64,000 nucleotides of DNA, taken from NCBI GenBank assembly GCA_020630575.1, contig JAHDBD010000001.1, forward strand, positions 301,702-365,701. The letters run 5' to 3'. The position numbers were made by a program, and so were the translations under genes. Each line of letters starts with the position of its first letter. Position 1 is the first letter of the stretch. The stretch is from Bernardetia sp. (GTDB taxonomy: Bacteria; Bacteroidota; Bacteroidia; Cytophagales; Bernardetiaceae). Positions 9,996-19,506 of this stretch are shown here, in pieces. The notes below the pieces were generated by a model. The model made no database searches. It was not told the origin of the DNA and was given only the letters and a program-made list of their open reading frames with translations.

Positions 9996-10430
9996 ATGAA
10001 AAAAATATTAGCTTGTAGCATACTACTACTTTTGGCTTTCATTACTCAAACCCATGCCCAAGAGTTGGGCTGGAAACTTCTCAAGGAAGCAGAAGGTATC
10101 CGTGTAGAGTATCAAGTACGTGACTACACACCCACTAACTCTCAGTATTATATACTTCGTGTAAAAAATACTAACTCTCATGATGTAGCTATTAACTGGG
10201 ATTATCGTCTCAATTATAGCAATGGACAAGAGGTTTACAACCCAAAGAGTGGAGAACATCATGTAGGGCTTACACTCAAAGCAGGACAGAGCATTGAGGG
10301 AAATCTTCCAAGGACAGAGGAAGAAAATTTTCTTACACTTCATTATCGCTTCACAGGACAGCGTGGTAAAATTGTTCCTACTGTTTTAACAGACATTAAG
10401 CTTGAACTACTTAAAATTTTCACTCTCTAA
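9996..10430 (+). CDS. Small secreted protein of unknown function
   Basis: The 144-residue product has a clear signal peptide (MKKILACSILLLLAFITQTHA, cleavage after about residue 21). The mature part is a predicted all-beta domain of about 120 residues with the pattern EGIRVEYQVRDY ... YYILRVKNTNSHDVAINWDY. This resembles small immunoglobulin-like folds, but I do not recognise a named family. The stop codon is only 16 bases ahead of the start of the giant HYR protein gene on the same strand, so the two are very probably co-transcribed. The protein may assist or accompany that surface protein. The long upstream gene-free stretch makes it the first gene of its operon. Confidence 0.7.
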   Translation: MKKILACSILLLLAFITQTHAQELGWKLLKEAEGIRVEYQVRDYTPTNSQYYILRVKNTNSHDVAINWDYRLNYSNGQEVYNPKSGEHHVGLTLKAGQSIEGNLPRTEEENFLTLHYRFTGQRGKIVPTVLTDIKLELLKIFTL

Positions 10431-10446
10431 AAATACTTTTGCAAAT

Positions 10447-13400
10447 ATGTACTCTACAAATAAGCTGCTTATATTTCTTACTAGCTTTATTCTACTTTTG
10501 TGTAATATTGCTGTACAAGAAACACACGCACAATGTCAAGCACAAATCACTTCCATAACCCCTACAGGTACAGCTTGTCCCAATGAACCTCTGACGTTCA
10601 TAGGTACAGGACAAGGCGTGGCGACTGCTTTTGACTTTAACGGATCTACTTTCCCTACAGGCTGGGTAGCTTCTGCTTTTACACTTGGTCAGCCTTGCTT
10701 TAATCCAGCTCCTGACGGTACAAACTACTTTTGGTCTGCTGCAGGTGAATCTAATATTCCTCGTTTTGTACAGACTAATGCCATAGATGCAACTACAGGT
10801 GGAAATCTTATCTTTGAGATGGACTTTGGGAAAGATGATCCTCAACCAGGCTGTGAAGAAGTAGATGCTAATGAAGGTGTTTTTCTACAATATTCTATTG
10901 ATGGAGGAACTAACTGGGTAGATATTCAATATTTTGACCCTATAGACCCTTCTGGTGGAGCAATAGGCTACGAATGGATACTGCAGAATATTCCCATTCC
11001 CTCTGCTGCACAAACGGTTTCTACAATGTTTCGTTGGATACAACCGAATCACTCAGGAACAGGTTATGATAACTGGGGATTGGATAATATTTCGGTTAAT
11101 CAAATAGTTCCTGTTATTGCCCATTCGTGGGATTTTGGTGATGGAAGTCCTTTAGATACAAGTGGAGGAACAGTTTCACATGCTTACACTGCAACTGGTA
11201 TCTATACAGTAACTTATACAGCCACAGTAGTAGGTGGGTGTACTAATTCTGTGACAACAACAGTTACTGTTGCAAACCCTATTACGGCAATTGCTGATGT
11301 AACTGTACCTACTACGTCAGGTTGTACAGCAAGTCTTGGTAGTGTTAGTTTAGGTACACCCACACCTACATCTGCTTGTACCATTGTTGGCTCAACGAGT
11401 GATGCTCCAGACCCACTTCCTATAGGACCAACAGTAGTTACTTGGACTTCAACCTTTTCAAATGGTTATACTACAACTACTACACATACTGTAACTGTTG
11501 TAGATCTTGAACCTCCAGTGGTTACAGTTCCATTAGATATTTCAGTAAATGCTGATGCAGGAGAGTGTACATTTACAAATGTCCTTTCTTCTATTCCAAA
11601 TGGAACAGCAACTGATAATTGTGGAATTGCTTCTTATTTATATACTCTGAGTGGAGCAACAACAGGTACTACGACTACTTTACTAGATGAAGTATTTAAT
11701 GTAGGTGTTACGACAGTTACTTTGACTGTAACAGATGCTAGTGGAAATTTCGCTAGTAATACATTTACAATTACTGTAACTGAAACTGAACCTCCAGCTA
11801 TCACAGTACCTACTGATATTACTGTCAATACTGATGCTGGTATTTGTGGAGCTGTAGTGAGTTATACTACTTCGGTTAGTGATAATTGTAGTAGTTTTTC
11901 TTCTGGTTCTAGTTCGTTATCTACTATATTTGCAGCTGGAAATGGATCAAATGGGAATATGTTTGATGTAGTAACTAATACTAATTCGGTTACAATAAAC
12001 TCATTTGAGCAAAATATTCAGAGTGTAGGTTCTGTCACTATGAGAGTTTATTATAAAGTAGGAACTTATGTCGGAAGTACAACAAATACTGCTGTTTGGA
12101 CTCTTTTAGGAACTGCTACTGTAGTATCTACTTTTAATGGAGATATAGTAAGTGTACCTATTGGAGGATTAACTATTCCTGCTAACTCTACTTATGGTTT
12201 GTATGTTACTACTACTAGTTCAACTGTAAACTACACAAATGGAACGAATTCATATAGTGACACAAATATTACTATTAATACAGGGGTTGGTAAAACCTAT
12301 CCATTTGGAGATACATATACTCCTCGTACTTGGAATGGAACTATTAATTACTCAGTTGGTGGCAGTCTCATTCTTAACCAAACAGCAGGTTTAGCTTCTG
12401 GCTCAACTTTCCCTGTAGGTACAACAACAAATACATTTACAGCTACTGACGCAGCAGGAAATACAGCAACTGAATCATTTACAGTTACAGTAACTGATAA
12501 TCAGATTCCAGTTTTGACAGCACAAACAGATTTTGCTAGAAATGTAAATACAACAAATTGTACATTTATAAATCCAATCACAGCAGAAAATATCCCAAAT
12601 GGTATAGCTTCTGATAACTGTTCTATAGCTTCTTATTCATATGTTTTGACAGGTGCAACAACTGGAATAGTCACAACTCTAGTAAATCAAGTATTCAATC
12701 TTGGAACTACGACAGTTACTTGGACAGCAACCGATATATATGGAAATATTTCTACAAGCGATGAATTTATAGTTACAATAAGCGATAATCAACTTCCAGC
12801 TCTGACAGCACAAGCAGATTTTACAAGAAATACAGATATTGGAACTTGTAGTTTTGTTAATATAGACATTCCAGATGGAGTAGCTTCTGACAACTGTTCT
12901 ATCGCTTCTTATCAGTATGTTCTGACAGGCGCAACAACAGGAACAGTTACCACTTTAGTAAATCAAATATTTAATGTTGGAGTTACGACGGTTACTTGGA
13001 CAGCAACTGATGCAAGTGGAAATATTTCTGTAAGTGATGAGTTTACAGTTACAGTAAGGGAGACGCAAATTCCAACACTAACAGCTCAAGCAGATTTTAT
13101 AAGAAATGTTGATGCGGCAGTTTGTACTTTTACTAATACTGATATTCCAAACGGAGTAGCAACAGATGACTGTACAATCGCTTCTTATTCGTATGTCTTT
13201 ACAGGTGCAACAACAGGAACAGTAACTACACTTACAAATCAAGTATTTAATGTTGGAGTTACGACGGTTACTTGGACAGCAACCGATGTAAGTGGAAATA
13301 TTTCTGTAAACGATGTATTTACAATTACAGTAAATGATGCACAAAATCCACTGCTAACAGCTCAAGCAGACTTTACAAGAAATACAGATAATGGAACTTG

Positions 13401-15933
13401 TAGTTTTGTTAATATAGACATTCCAAATGGAGTAGCTTCTGACAACTGTGCTGTCGCTTCTTATCAGTATGTTTTGGCAGGTGCAACCACAGGAACAGTC
13501 ACTACTTTAGTAAATCAAGTATTTAATGTTGGAACTACAACAATTACTTGGACAGCAACAGACATAAATGGAAATGTTTCTTTAAGTGATGAATTTACAG
13601 TTATTGTTTTGGATAATCAATTACCAATCGTTACTTGTCCTGCTGATATTGTAGTTTCAAATACAGGTAGTTGTAGTAGTATTGTAACTTACAGCCTTCC
13701 AACAGCAACAGATAATTGTGGTATTGCTTCTATCGTTCAAACAGCAGGATTGCCATCTGGTAGCTCATTTCCTGCCAATACAACAACAAATACATTTCAA
13801 ATAACAGATGTAAATGGAAATAGTACAACTTGTTCATTTGATGTTACTGTAAATCAAGTTTATGACTTGATTTATTCTGGAACTATCTTCAGAGAAGATT
13901 CTTATGCTACTAATTCTGGTAGAATAGAGAATGTCATCACTATTGAAAGTTATTCTTGCGATATTTTTGCTGGTTTGGTTGGAGAAGATTACGTAACCAC
14001 AGGAAAAGTAAATGTTTCTAATGTACCTAATGGTCTTACAGCATCAATAATAAAAATATCAGATACAGAACTTCGCTTTTCATTGCAAGGAGCTGCAAAC
14101 CCAAATACACGAGCAGAGAGCATAAACGATTTATCTGTTGCTTTTAATGACAATGCTTTTAATGGAGTTGTAGCAACTGATGTGAATAATTCCGTCCGTA
14201 CAGATCTACAAGTAATTTTTGAAAATCATTTACCAATAAATTTAAGATCAACTGGTCTTTCTACCTCACAGATAAGATTATATTGGAATGAAGATACAGG
14301 CTACGAAGCTTTTCGTTTGTATAGAGGAATTACTAGAATTGCTGATTTGCCAGGTAACGCAACTTATTACATAGATGAAAATCTAGATGCTGATACCTTT
14401 TATCAATACCATATATTTGGGCTTGTAAATGGAACAGAAATGGAAATTTCTAGAACAAATAATTGGACATATCCTCTTGCTCCAACATTCATATCTTTAA
14501 GTAACATTTGTGAAAGTGGACAAGCACAGCTTACATTGACTAGTAGTGCATTTTTCTATAATGTATATGCAGATTCTATAAGCCAAACAGCACTTATGAT
14601 GAGTGATGGAAATGATGCTTTTCTACTTCCTTTTATCAGCCAAACCACTACTTTTTATGTAAGTGTAATTGGTCAAGATCCTCTTATTTTAAAAGAAAGC
14701 ACTAGAATACCTGTAAGAGTAGAGCCAGAAATAGGATTTGATGCTAGTATTGAAGGAGAAAGTATTCAGTTGAGTTGTGAAAATTCAATAGAATTAATTG
14801 CTCGGGAAGTACAAGGAGCTACTTATACTTGGTTTTTGAATGGAAGAAGCCTAGGTCGTACTGGAAGAAACATAATAGTTGAGAATTCGGGGAATTACCA
14901 AGTTAAGATTCAAAGAAGCAGCTGTGCATTTACTTCAGAAAAGGTAGTAGTCAAACTTAATCAAACTCCAATAGCTCAAATAGAACAGCCAAATGGTGTG
15001 AAATTTTGTAATGAAGGAGTTTTAAGTGCAAGTAATATCAGTTCGGAATCTAACTATCAATGGCTATTAAACGATATAGTAGTTGGAGAAGGTACGAATG
15101 TTTCAGTTTCGCAATCTGGTATTTATACGCTTAAGGTAACTAAAAATGACTGTCAAGTGTCAGCACAAGTGGAAGTAGTAATTTCGTCATCTCCACAATT
15201 ACCTATATTGACAGCTACTGAAAATGCTATTTGTCCAAATACTGAAACTACAATTTCTGTACAAAACGTTGAAAATGGTGTTGTTTATCAGTGGTTCAGA
15301 AATGGTAGAAATATAGGACAGATAGGAAACTCTCTCACTACTTCAATACAAGGTGATTATCAAGTTTATTCTCAAAATAATGTTTGTTCTATTGTCTCAG
15401 AAAAGCTAAAAGTTATTCGTTTTGGTGTACTGCCAATATATTTAAGAGTAAGTCAAGACAAAAAATCTCTTTTCTTAGAAGATGCAAATGGCTCTCAATC
15501 TAATATTGCGAGTGTAGAATGGTATTTAAATGGAGAATTAGATGCGTCTTTAGGTACAAACTCAGAAGTTATTCCATCAGAAAATGGTCATTATTCTGCA
15601 AAAATAACTAATCAAAATGGTTGTATTACAGAAACTAGAATCGCTTACTTTGCTTTACCAGTAGTTACAGGAGAAGAAACAGAAGAAAGTAGTCTTTTTA
15701 AGATTTATCCAAATCCAAGTACAGGACTATTTAATATTCATTTTGGAACTGTTCTTTTGGAAGATATACAAATTACTGTTTTTGATGGAATTGGAAGAAT
15801 TATTTATTCAACTACTTTCCAAAAAGGAAGTCAAGACTTCAACCTCAATCTTAAAAATAATTCAAGTGGAATGTATATGATTCATTTCAATCAGAATAAA
15901 TCAACGTACACAAAACAAATTATTATTAACTAA
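10447..15933 (+). CDS. Giant secreted HYR/PKD repeat protein with T9SS sorting domain
   Basis: The 1828-residue product is a surface or secreted adhesin-like protein. The start at 10447 places a signal peptide (ending ETHAQ) at the N-terminus; an upstream TTG in frame is unlikely. In order there are a MAM/jelly-roll-like region (about 30-215), a PKD domain (HSWDFGDG), HYR-type Ig-like repeats to about 1130, a fibronectin-III-like unit (near 1270-1340), and Ig-like domains. The C-terminus is a type A sorting domain (FKIYPNPSTGLFNIHF to the end), which directs T9SS export. Four HYR units (LTAQADFTRN type) closely match units in the gene at 19507-25143. No catalytic motif is visible, so an adhesive or structural role is likely. 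The preceding small secreted protein gene is 16 bases upstream. Confidence 0.85.
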   Translation: MYSTNKLLIFLTSFILLLCNIAVQETHAQCQAQITSITPTGTACPNEPLTFIGTGQGVATAFDFNGSTFPTGWVASAFTLGQPCFNPAPDGTNYFWSAAGESNIPRFVQTNAIDATTGGNLIFEMDFGKDDPQPGCEEVDANEGVFLQYSIDGGTNWVDIQYFDPIDPSGGAIGYEWILQNIPIPSAAQTVSTMFRWIQPNHSGTGYDNWGLDNISVNQIVPVIAHSWDFGDGSPLDTSGGTVSHAYTATGIYTVTYTATVVGGCTNSVTTTVTVANPITAIADVTVPTTSGCTASLGSVSLGTPTPTSACTIVGSTSDAPDPLPIGPTVVTWTSTFSNGYTTTTTHTVTVVDLEPPVVTVPLDISVNADAGECTFTNVLSSIPNGTATDNCGIASYLYTLSGATTGTTTTLLDEVFNVGVTTVTLTVTDASGNFASNTFTITVTETEPPAITVPTDITVNTDAGICGAVVSYTTSVSDNCSSFSSGSSSLSTIFAAGNGSNGNMFDVVTNTNSVTINSFEQNIQSVGSVTMRVYYKVGTYVGSTTNTAVWTLLGTATVVSTFNGDIVSVPIGGLTIPANSTYGLYVTTTSSTVNYTNGTNSYSDTNITINTGVGKTYPFGDTYTPRTWNGTINYSVGGSLILNQTAGLASGSTFPVGTTTNTFTATDAAGNTATESFTVTVTDNQIPVLTAQTDFARNVNTTNCTFINPITAENIPNGIASDNCSIASYSYVLTGATTGIVTTLVNQVFNLGTTTVTWTATDIYGNISTSDEFIVTISDNQLPALTAQADFTRNTDIGTCSFVNIDIPDGVASDNCSIASYQYVLTGATTGTVTTLVNQIFNVGVTTVTWTATDASGNISVSDEFTVTVRETQIPTLTAQADFIRNVDAAVCTFTNTDIPNGVATDDCTIASYSYVFTGATTGTVTTLTNQVFNVGVTTVTWTATDVSGNISVNDVFTITVNDAQNPLLTAQADFTRNTDNGTCSFVNIDIPNGVASDNCAVASYQYVLAGATTGTVTTLVNQVFNVGTTTITWTATDINGNVSLSDEFTVIVLDNQLPIVTCPADIVVSNTGSCSSIVTYSLPTATDNCGIASIVQTAGLPSGSSFPANTTTNTFQITDVNGNSTTCSFDVTVNQVYDLIYSGTIFREDSYATNSGRIENVITIESYSCDIFAGLVGEDYVTTGKVNVSNVPNGLTASIIKISDTELRFSLQGAANPNTRAESINDLSVAFNDNAFNGVVATDVNNSVRTDLQVIFENHLPINLRSTGLSTSQIRLYWNEDTGYEAFRLYRGITRIADLPGNATYYIDENLDADTFYQYHIFGLVNGTEMEISRTNNWTYPLAPTFISLSNICESGQAQLTLTSSAFFYNVYADSISQTALMMSDGNDAFLLPFISQTTTFYVSVIGQDPLILKESTRIPVRVEPEIGFDASIEGESIQLSCENSIELIAREVQGATYTWFLNGRSLGRTGRNIIVENSGNYQVKIQRSSCAFTSEKVVVKLNQTPIAQIEQPNGVKFCNEGVLSASNISSESNYQWLLNDIVVGEGTNVSVSQSGIYTLKVTKNDCQVSAQVEVVISSSPQLPILTATENAICPNTETTISVQNVENGVVYQWFRNGRNIGQIGNSLTTSIQGDYQVYSQNNVCSIVSEKLKVIRFGVLPIYLRVSQDKKSLFLEDANGSQSNIASVEWYLNGELDASLGTNSEVIPSENGHYSAKITNQNGCITETRIAYFALPVVTGEETEESSLFKIYPNPSTGLFNIHFGTVLLEDIQITVFDGIGRIIYSTTFQKGSQDFNLNLKNNSSGMYMIHFNQNKSTYTKQIIIN

Positions 15934-15956
15934 TAATCAAATGTATTAAAATAGTA

Positions 15957-15988
15957 AAAAACCATTCTTCGTTGAGGAATGGTTTTTT
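15957..15988 (+). terminator. Terminator of the first HYR gene
   Basis: AAAAACCATTCTTC (15957-15970) pairs with GAGGAATGGTTTTT (15974-15987), with one G-U pair, and runs into T residues. It is one of three related terminators, each following a large secreted-protein gene. Confidence 0.8.
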
Positions 15989-16024
15989 TATGAAATTGGG
16001 TTTGTAAATCTTATATTTTTTATC

Positions 16025-16555
16025 CTAATTTTTTATTTTTTCAAAAAAGAAATTCAATTCATCATCAAAAATATCAAACGGAATTTGGTGAGCTAAATCA
16101 TTGCGAAGGTGAATAGATAAAGGTTCGTCTTCATTCATATCATTCATCAAAATAGGCAAAGTGTCAAAAGGATTTATTATATCGTCGTGTCTTCCCAAAA
16201 TTACACGTAAGTATTCTTTACGAAGATTTTTTATTTTATTTATGGTAATGGGCAAAGCAGGCAATTCTTGAATAGTGCTTCTGTAAGGCAGGGCAGGATT
16301 GAATGCCAAACACGGAATTTGCCAAAACCAAGATAGATAATAAGCCGTTAAACCTCCCATACTGCTACCAATGACAAGCTCTATTTTTTCATCTGTTTTT
16401 TGATTCTGATAACGCTCTAATAAAGTCTGAATCATATAAGGATCTTGACGATAATCTATCGAAGGAGCAATAAGGTTATTTGTATATTTTTCTAAAATAA
16501 CTCGCTTTTCATCAGACAAAAAGCTGTCTAAACCGTGTAAATAAAGTGTCTTCAT
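16025..16555 (-). CDS. YqiA/YcfP-like alpha/beta-hydrolase esterase
   Basis: The 176-residue protein has the compact alpha/beta-hydrolase layout of the UPF0227/YqiA family. It opens MKTLYLHGLDS (oxyanion-hole HG motif), has the nucleophile elbow GSSMGG with Ser65, an Asp in the late strand region (GRHDDIINP near 140) and a His near LAHQIPF to complete the triad. Family members hydrolyse short-chain acyl esters, but the natural substrate is usually unknown. The length is normal for the family. It reads leftward between two rightward units and seems to be transcribed alone. The family is clear; the specific function is inferred. Confidence 0.75.
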   Translation of the reverse strand: MKTLYLHGLDSFLSDEKRVILEKYTNNLIAPSIDYRQDPYMIQTLLERYQNQKTDEKIELVIGSSMGGLTAYYLSWFWQIPCLAFNPALPYRSTIQELPALPITINKIKNLRKEYLRVILGRHDDIINPFDTLPILMNDMNEDEPLSIHLRNDLAHQIPFDIFDDELNFFFEKIKN

Positions 16556-16799
16556 TTTTATGTAAAGTTATGAGTAAGATAATTCACTAGAAATAAAAAA
16601 TACGATTTTATAGCAAAAAATGGTAAAGATTTTTATAAAGGTAAGTCAATATCGAATTAATTACGTTATTTTTAGTAAATTTAGTTTTCAAATTAAAAAA
16701 GAGAATGAAATACGAAATAAAATAAAATTTTAGAAAAAAAGATAGTTTTAGTAGACTTCTACATAAAAATCAAGTCAGAAAATCAAAAGAAATAGATTC

Positions 16800-18230
16800 A
16801 TGGAAAAAAGAACTTTTACAAATATTCTTATCACTTTAGGTGTTTTGGCACTAATTCCGATTGGTTTTTGGCTTTTTGCTTATCTGCAAAATCAACATGT
16901 AGATTGGAGTGAAACTTACATAACAAAAAGCAAAGAACCCTATAATAATTATATGGTTTTTAATTTGTTGAAGAATTATAAGACAGAAAAAGAATTTCTT
17001 GTTGTAGATGACCTATTGACTGAAAAACTTGCAGAAGAAGAAATCAAAAATGCAAAAGAACCAATATCTTATGTTTTTTTAGGTGATTTTCCTTACTTAT
17101 TAGATGAGGAGATAGATTCTTTACTGAATTTTGTAGAGGGTGGAAATACTGCTTTTTTTGCTGCTAATACCTTTCCTGATACTTTATTTACACTATTAGA
17201 ATTAGACAATCAAGTATATCAATATGTATATGATTCATTGGTTGCTACAAACTTTACAAACTCAGCTCTTTTAGAAGAAAAAGACTTTGTATTTAATCAC
17301 TCAAAAAGAAATGAATCAGTAGCTCATTCGTGGAATTATTTCAATGATTATCTTTTAGAGAAAAAGAAAACAAATAAAGCATTAGGCTTTCTTCATAAAA
17401 AGACTAAAATGAATAAGGCAGATACTTATCGAAATAAAAACAACGATAATTACCAAAACGAAGAGTATGAAGAGTATAATGAAAATTATGAGGATGAAAA
17501 TTATAATGACCAATATACAGACTCAGATATAGAAGAGAGTGAAGAAAATTATATGACAGACGAATTTAGTAATCATACTAATTTCATTCGTGTCAAATAT
17601 GGAAAAGGATATTTCTATTTTCATAAAAACCCAGTTCTTTTTACCAACTATTATCTTATTCAGGAAAATGGAAAAAAATATGCTGAAAGAGCTTTATCTT
17701 ACCTTTCAGAAGGGGATATTTTGTGGGACGAACGTTCACATTATTACAAACAAATAAAAGGCGAATATAAGAAGCAAGGTAGAAGTCCTAGCCCATTAAG
17801 TTATATCCTTTCACAACCTTCATTGGCTTGGGGATATTATACTTTATTAATTAGTGCGCTTTTATTTGTTATTTTTAGAGGAAAAAGAATGCAACGTATT
17901 ATTCCAATTTTAAGAAAAGAACAAAATACATCATTAGAGTTTACAAAAACAGTAGGGCAGCTTTATTATTTACAAAAAGATCATAAACGACTTTCACAAC
18001 TCAAAATCCGTCTTTTCTTTGATTTTATTCGTACCAAATATCATATGAACACACAACATATAGACGAAGATTTTAGAAAAAAACTCTCTGAGCGTTCAGA
18101 TATAAATAGAGAACTGATAGATTTGCTTTTGGCTGATATTCAGAAAGTAAACGGACAGCACGAGGTATCTGAATGGCTTTTACGAAAAATACATACTCAA
18201 ATTCAAGAATTTTATACACATTGTAAATAA
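16800..18230 (+). CDS. DUF4350-type membrane protein
   Basis: The 476-residue protein has an N-terminal membrane helix (about 8-30), an extracytoplasmic domain that begins ETYITKSKEPYNNYMVFNLL, and a second membrane helix near 345-360 (GYYTLLISALLFVIF). A charged cytoplasmic tail follows. The extracytoplasmic part fits DUF4350, a family usually encoded beside MoxR ATPases, as here with the next gene 70 bases downstream. An Asn/Glu/Asp/Tyr-rich low-complexity insert lies near 205-250 and is probably disordered. The role of the DUF4350-MoxR pair is not established; chaperone-like maturation of membrane or secreted complexes is the usual proposal. The start at 16800 gives a good membrane anchor. 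Confidence 0.7.
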   Translation: MEKRTFTNILITLGVLALIPIGFWLFAYLQNQHVDWSETYITKSKEPYNNYMVFNLLKNYKTEKEFLVVDDLLTEKLAEEEIKNAKEPISYVFLGDFPYLLDEEIDSLLNFVEGGNTAFFAANTFPDTLFTLLELDNQVYQYVYDSLVATNFTNSALLEEKDFVFNHSKRNESVAHSWNYFNDYLLEKKKTNKALGFLHKKTKMNKADTYRNKNNDNYQNEEYEEYNENYEDENYNDQYTDSDIEESEENYMTDEFSNHTNFIRVKYGKGYFYFHKNPVLFTNYYLIQENGKKYAERALSYLSEGDILWDERSHYYKQIKGEYKKQGRSPSPLSYILSQPSLAWGYYTLLISALLFVIFRGKRMQRIIPILRKEQNTSLEFTKTVGQLYYLQKDHKRLSQLKIRLFFDFIRTKYHMNTQHIDEDFRKKLSERSDINRELIDLLLADIQKVNGQHEVSEWLLRKIHTQIQEFYTHCK

Positions 18231-18300
18231 AAATTAATTACCAACTGAAATTCAGAGTAGTCAATTCTTAGTTTAAAAAATCTAACTTCTAACTTTATTT

Positions 18301-19377
18301 ATGCAAGATTATTCAGATAATATGTCAGATAATTCATCCGAGAATCAATATCAAAATGATTTTCAGTCAGGAGAGATAAATCAGAATGAAAATTCGCATC
18401 AAGAATCTACTTTTACATCTTCTTCCAATGCTCAACTAGATTTTATTTATCAATCTGTTTCAAGAGTAAAATCTGAAATTCATAAAATAATCATTGGTCA
18501 AGATGAAATGATAGATTTGCTTTTAGTAAGTTTGTTTGCTGACGGACATGTACTTTTAGAAGGTGTTCCAGGGGTTGCCAAAACAATTACAGCCAAATTA
18601 TTAGCTCGTACCTTGTCAATTGATTTTTCAAGAATTCAGTTTACGCCTGATATGATGCCAACTGATATTTTGGGTACAACTATCTATAGTCTTCAAGAGG
18701 CAGAGTTTAATTTTACACCAGGTCCTATTTTTTCTCAAATCGTTTTGATTGATGAGATAAATCGTGCGCCAGCCAAAACTCAAGCAGCACTTTTTGAGGT
18801 AATGGAAGAACGCCAAGTAACAATTGATGGAACAACACACAAAATGAAACTTCCATTTTTTGTAATTGCTACTCAAAACCCTATCGAACAAGAGGGAACA
18901 TATCGTCTGCCTGAGGCCCAATTAGACCGTTTCTTGTTTCGTATTAGCTTAGATTATCCAACACTTAGCGAAGAAAAACAAATTCTTTATCGTTTTAAAA
19001 ATCAACTTCAAAATGATATTTCGATTGTAAATCCTGTTTTGAAAGGTGAAGATATTTTGGCGTGTCGTAAGATTGTAGAAGAAGTTCATATTAAAGACGA
19101 ACTCTTAGATTATATTGCCGAAATTACCTACCAAACTAGAAATCATGGTTCGCTTTATTTGGGAGCTTCGCCTCGTGCCTCACTTGCTATTATGCGTGCT
19201 TCAAAGGCGATGGCAGTTTTGCGTGGTCGTATGTTTGTAACACCAGAAGATATTCAAGAAGTAGCTTATCCAGTTTTGGGACATCGTATTATGATAACAC
19301 CAGAGCGAGAAATGGAAGGACTGACAGGCGAAGATTTGGTAAAAGAAATGATACAGAAATTAGATGTGCCTAGATAA
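18301..19377 (+). CDS. MoxR-family AAA+ ATPase
   Basis: This 358-residue ATPase has Walker A GVPGVAKT (88-95), Walker B with the DEINRAP signature near 150, sensor-1 ATQNP near 192 and the PEAQLDRF motif of MoxR proteins. An unusual 45-residue Ser/Asn/Gln-rich N-terminal extension precedes the AAA+ core, and a later start would remove part of it. MoxR proteins act as chaperone-like ATPases, commonly with VWA or DUF58 partners. Here the DUF4350 gene is upstream, but the DUF58 and VWA genes that often follow are absent: the next gene is convergent. Terminators lie at 19391-19425. Confidence 0.85.
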   Translation: MQDYSDNMSDNSSENQYQNDFQSGEINQNENSHQESTFTSSSNAQLDFIYQSVSRVKSEIHKIIIGQDEMIDLLLVSLFADGHVLLEGVPGVAKTITAKLLARTLSIDFSRIQFTPDMMPTDILGTTIYSLQEAEFNFTPGPIFSQIVLIDEINRAPAKTQAALFEVMEERQVTIDGTTHKMKLPFFVIATQNPIEQEGTYRLPEAQLDRFLFRISLDYPTLSEEKQILYRFKNQLQNDISIVNPVLKGEDILACRKIVEEVHIKDELLDYIAEITYQTRNHGSLYLGASPRASLAIMRASKAMAVLRGRMFVTPEDIQEVAYPVLGHRIMITPEREMEGLTGEDLVKEMIQKLDVPR

Positions 19378-19390
19378 TTAAAAATAACAA

Positions 19391-19426
19391 AACGCCATTT
19401 TTATTTTAGAATTTGGCGTTTTTTTA
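19391..19426 (+). terminator. Terminator of the moxR-like gene
   Basis: AACGCCA (19391-19397) pairs with TGGCGTT (19414-19420) around an AT-rich loop and runs into seven or more T residues. It ends the DUF4350-MoxR unit. Confidence 0.75.
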
Positions 19427-19443
19427 TGCACTTTTTTGTATAA

Positions 19444-19476
19444 AAAAACCATTCCTCAATGAAGAACGGCTTTTTC
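19444..19476 (-). terminator. Terminator of the second HYR gene
   Basis: On the minus strand CCGTTCTTC-ATT-GAGGAATGG folds with G-U pairs and is followed by a T-tract. The plus-strand RNA would have A-C mismatches at the same places, so the hairpin works for the leftward HYR gene. It is closely related to the terminator at 15957-15988. Confidence 0.7.
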
Positions 19477-19506
19477 TATATGTTACTTTAATCCATTGAT
19501 TTTTTT

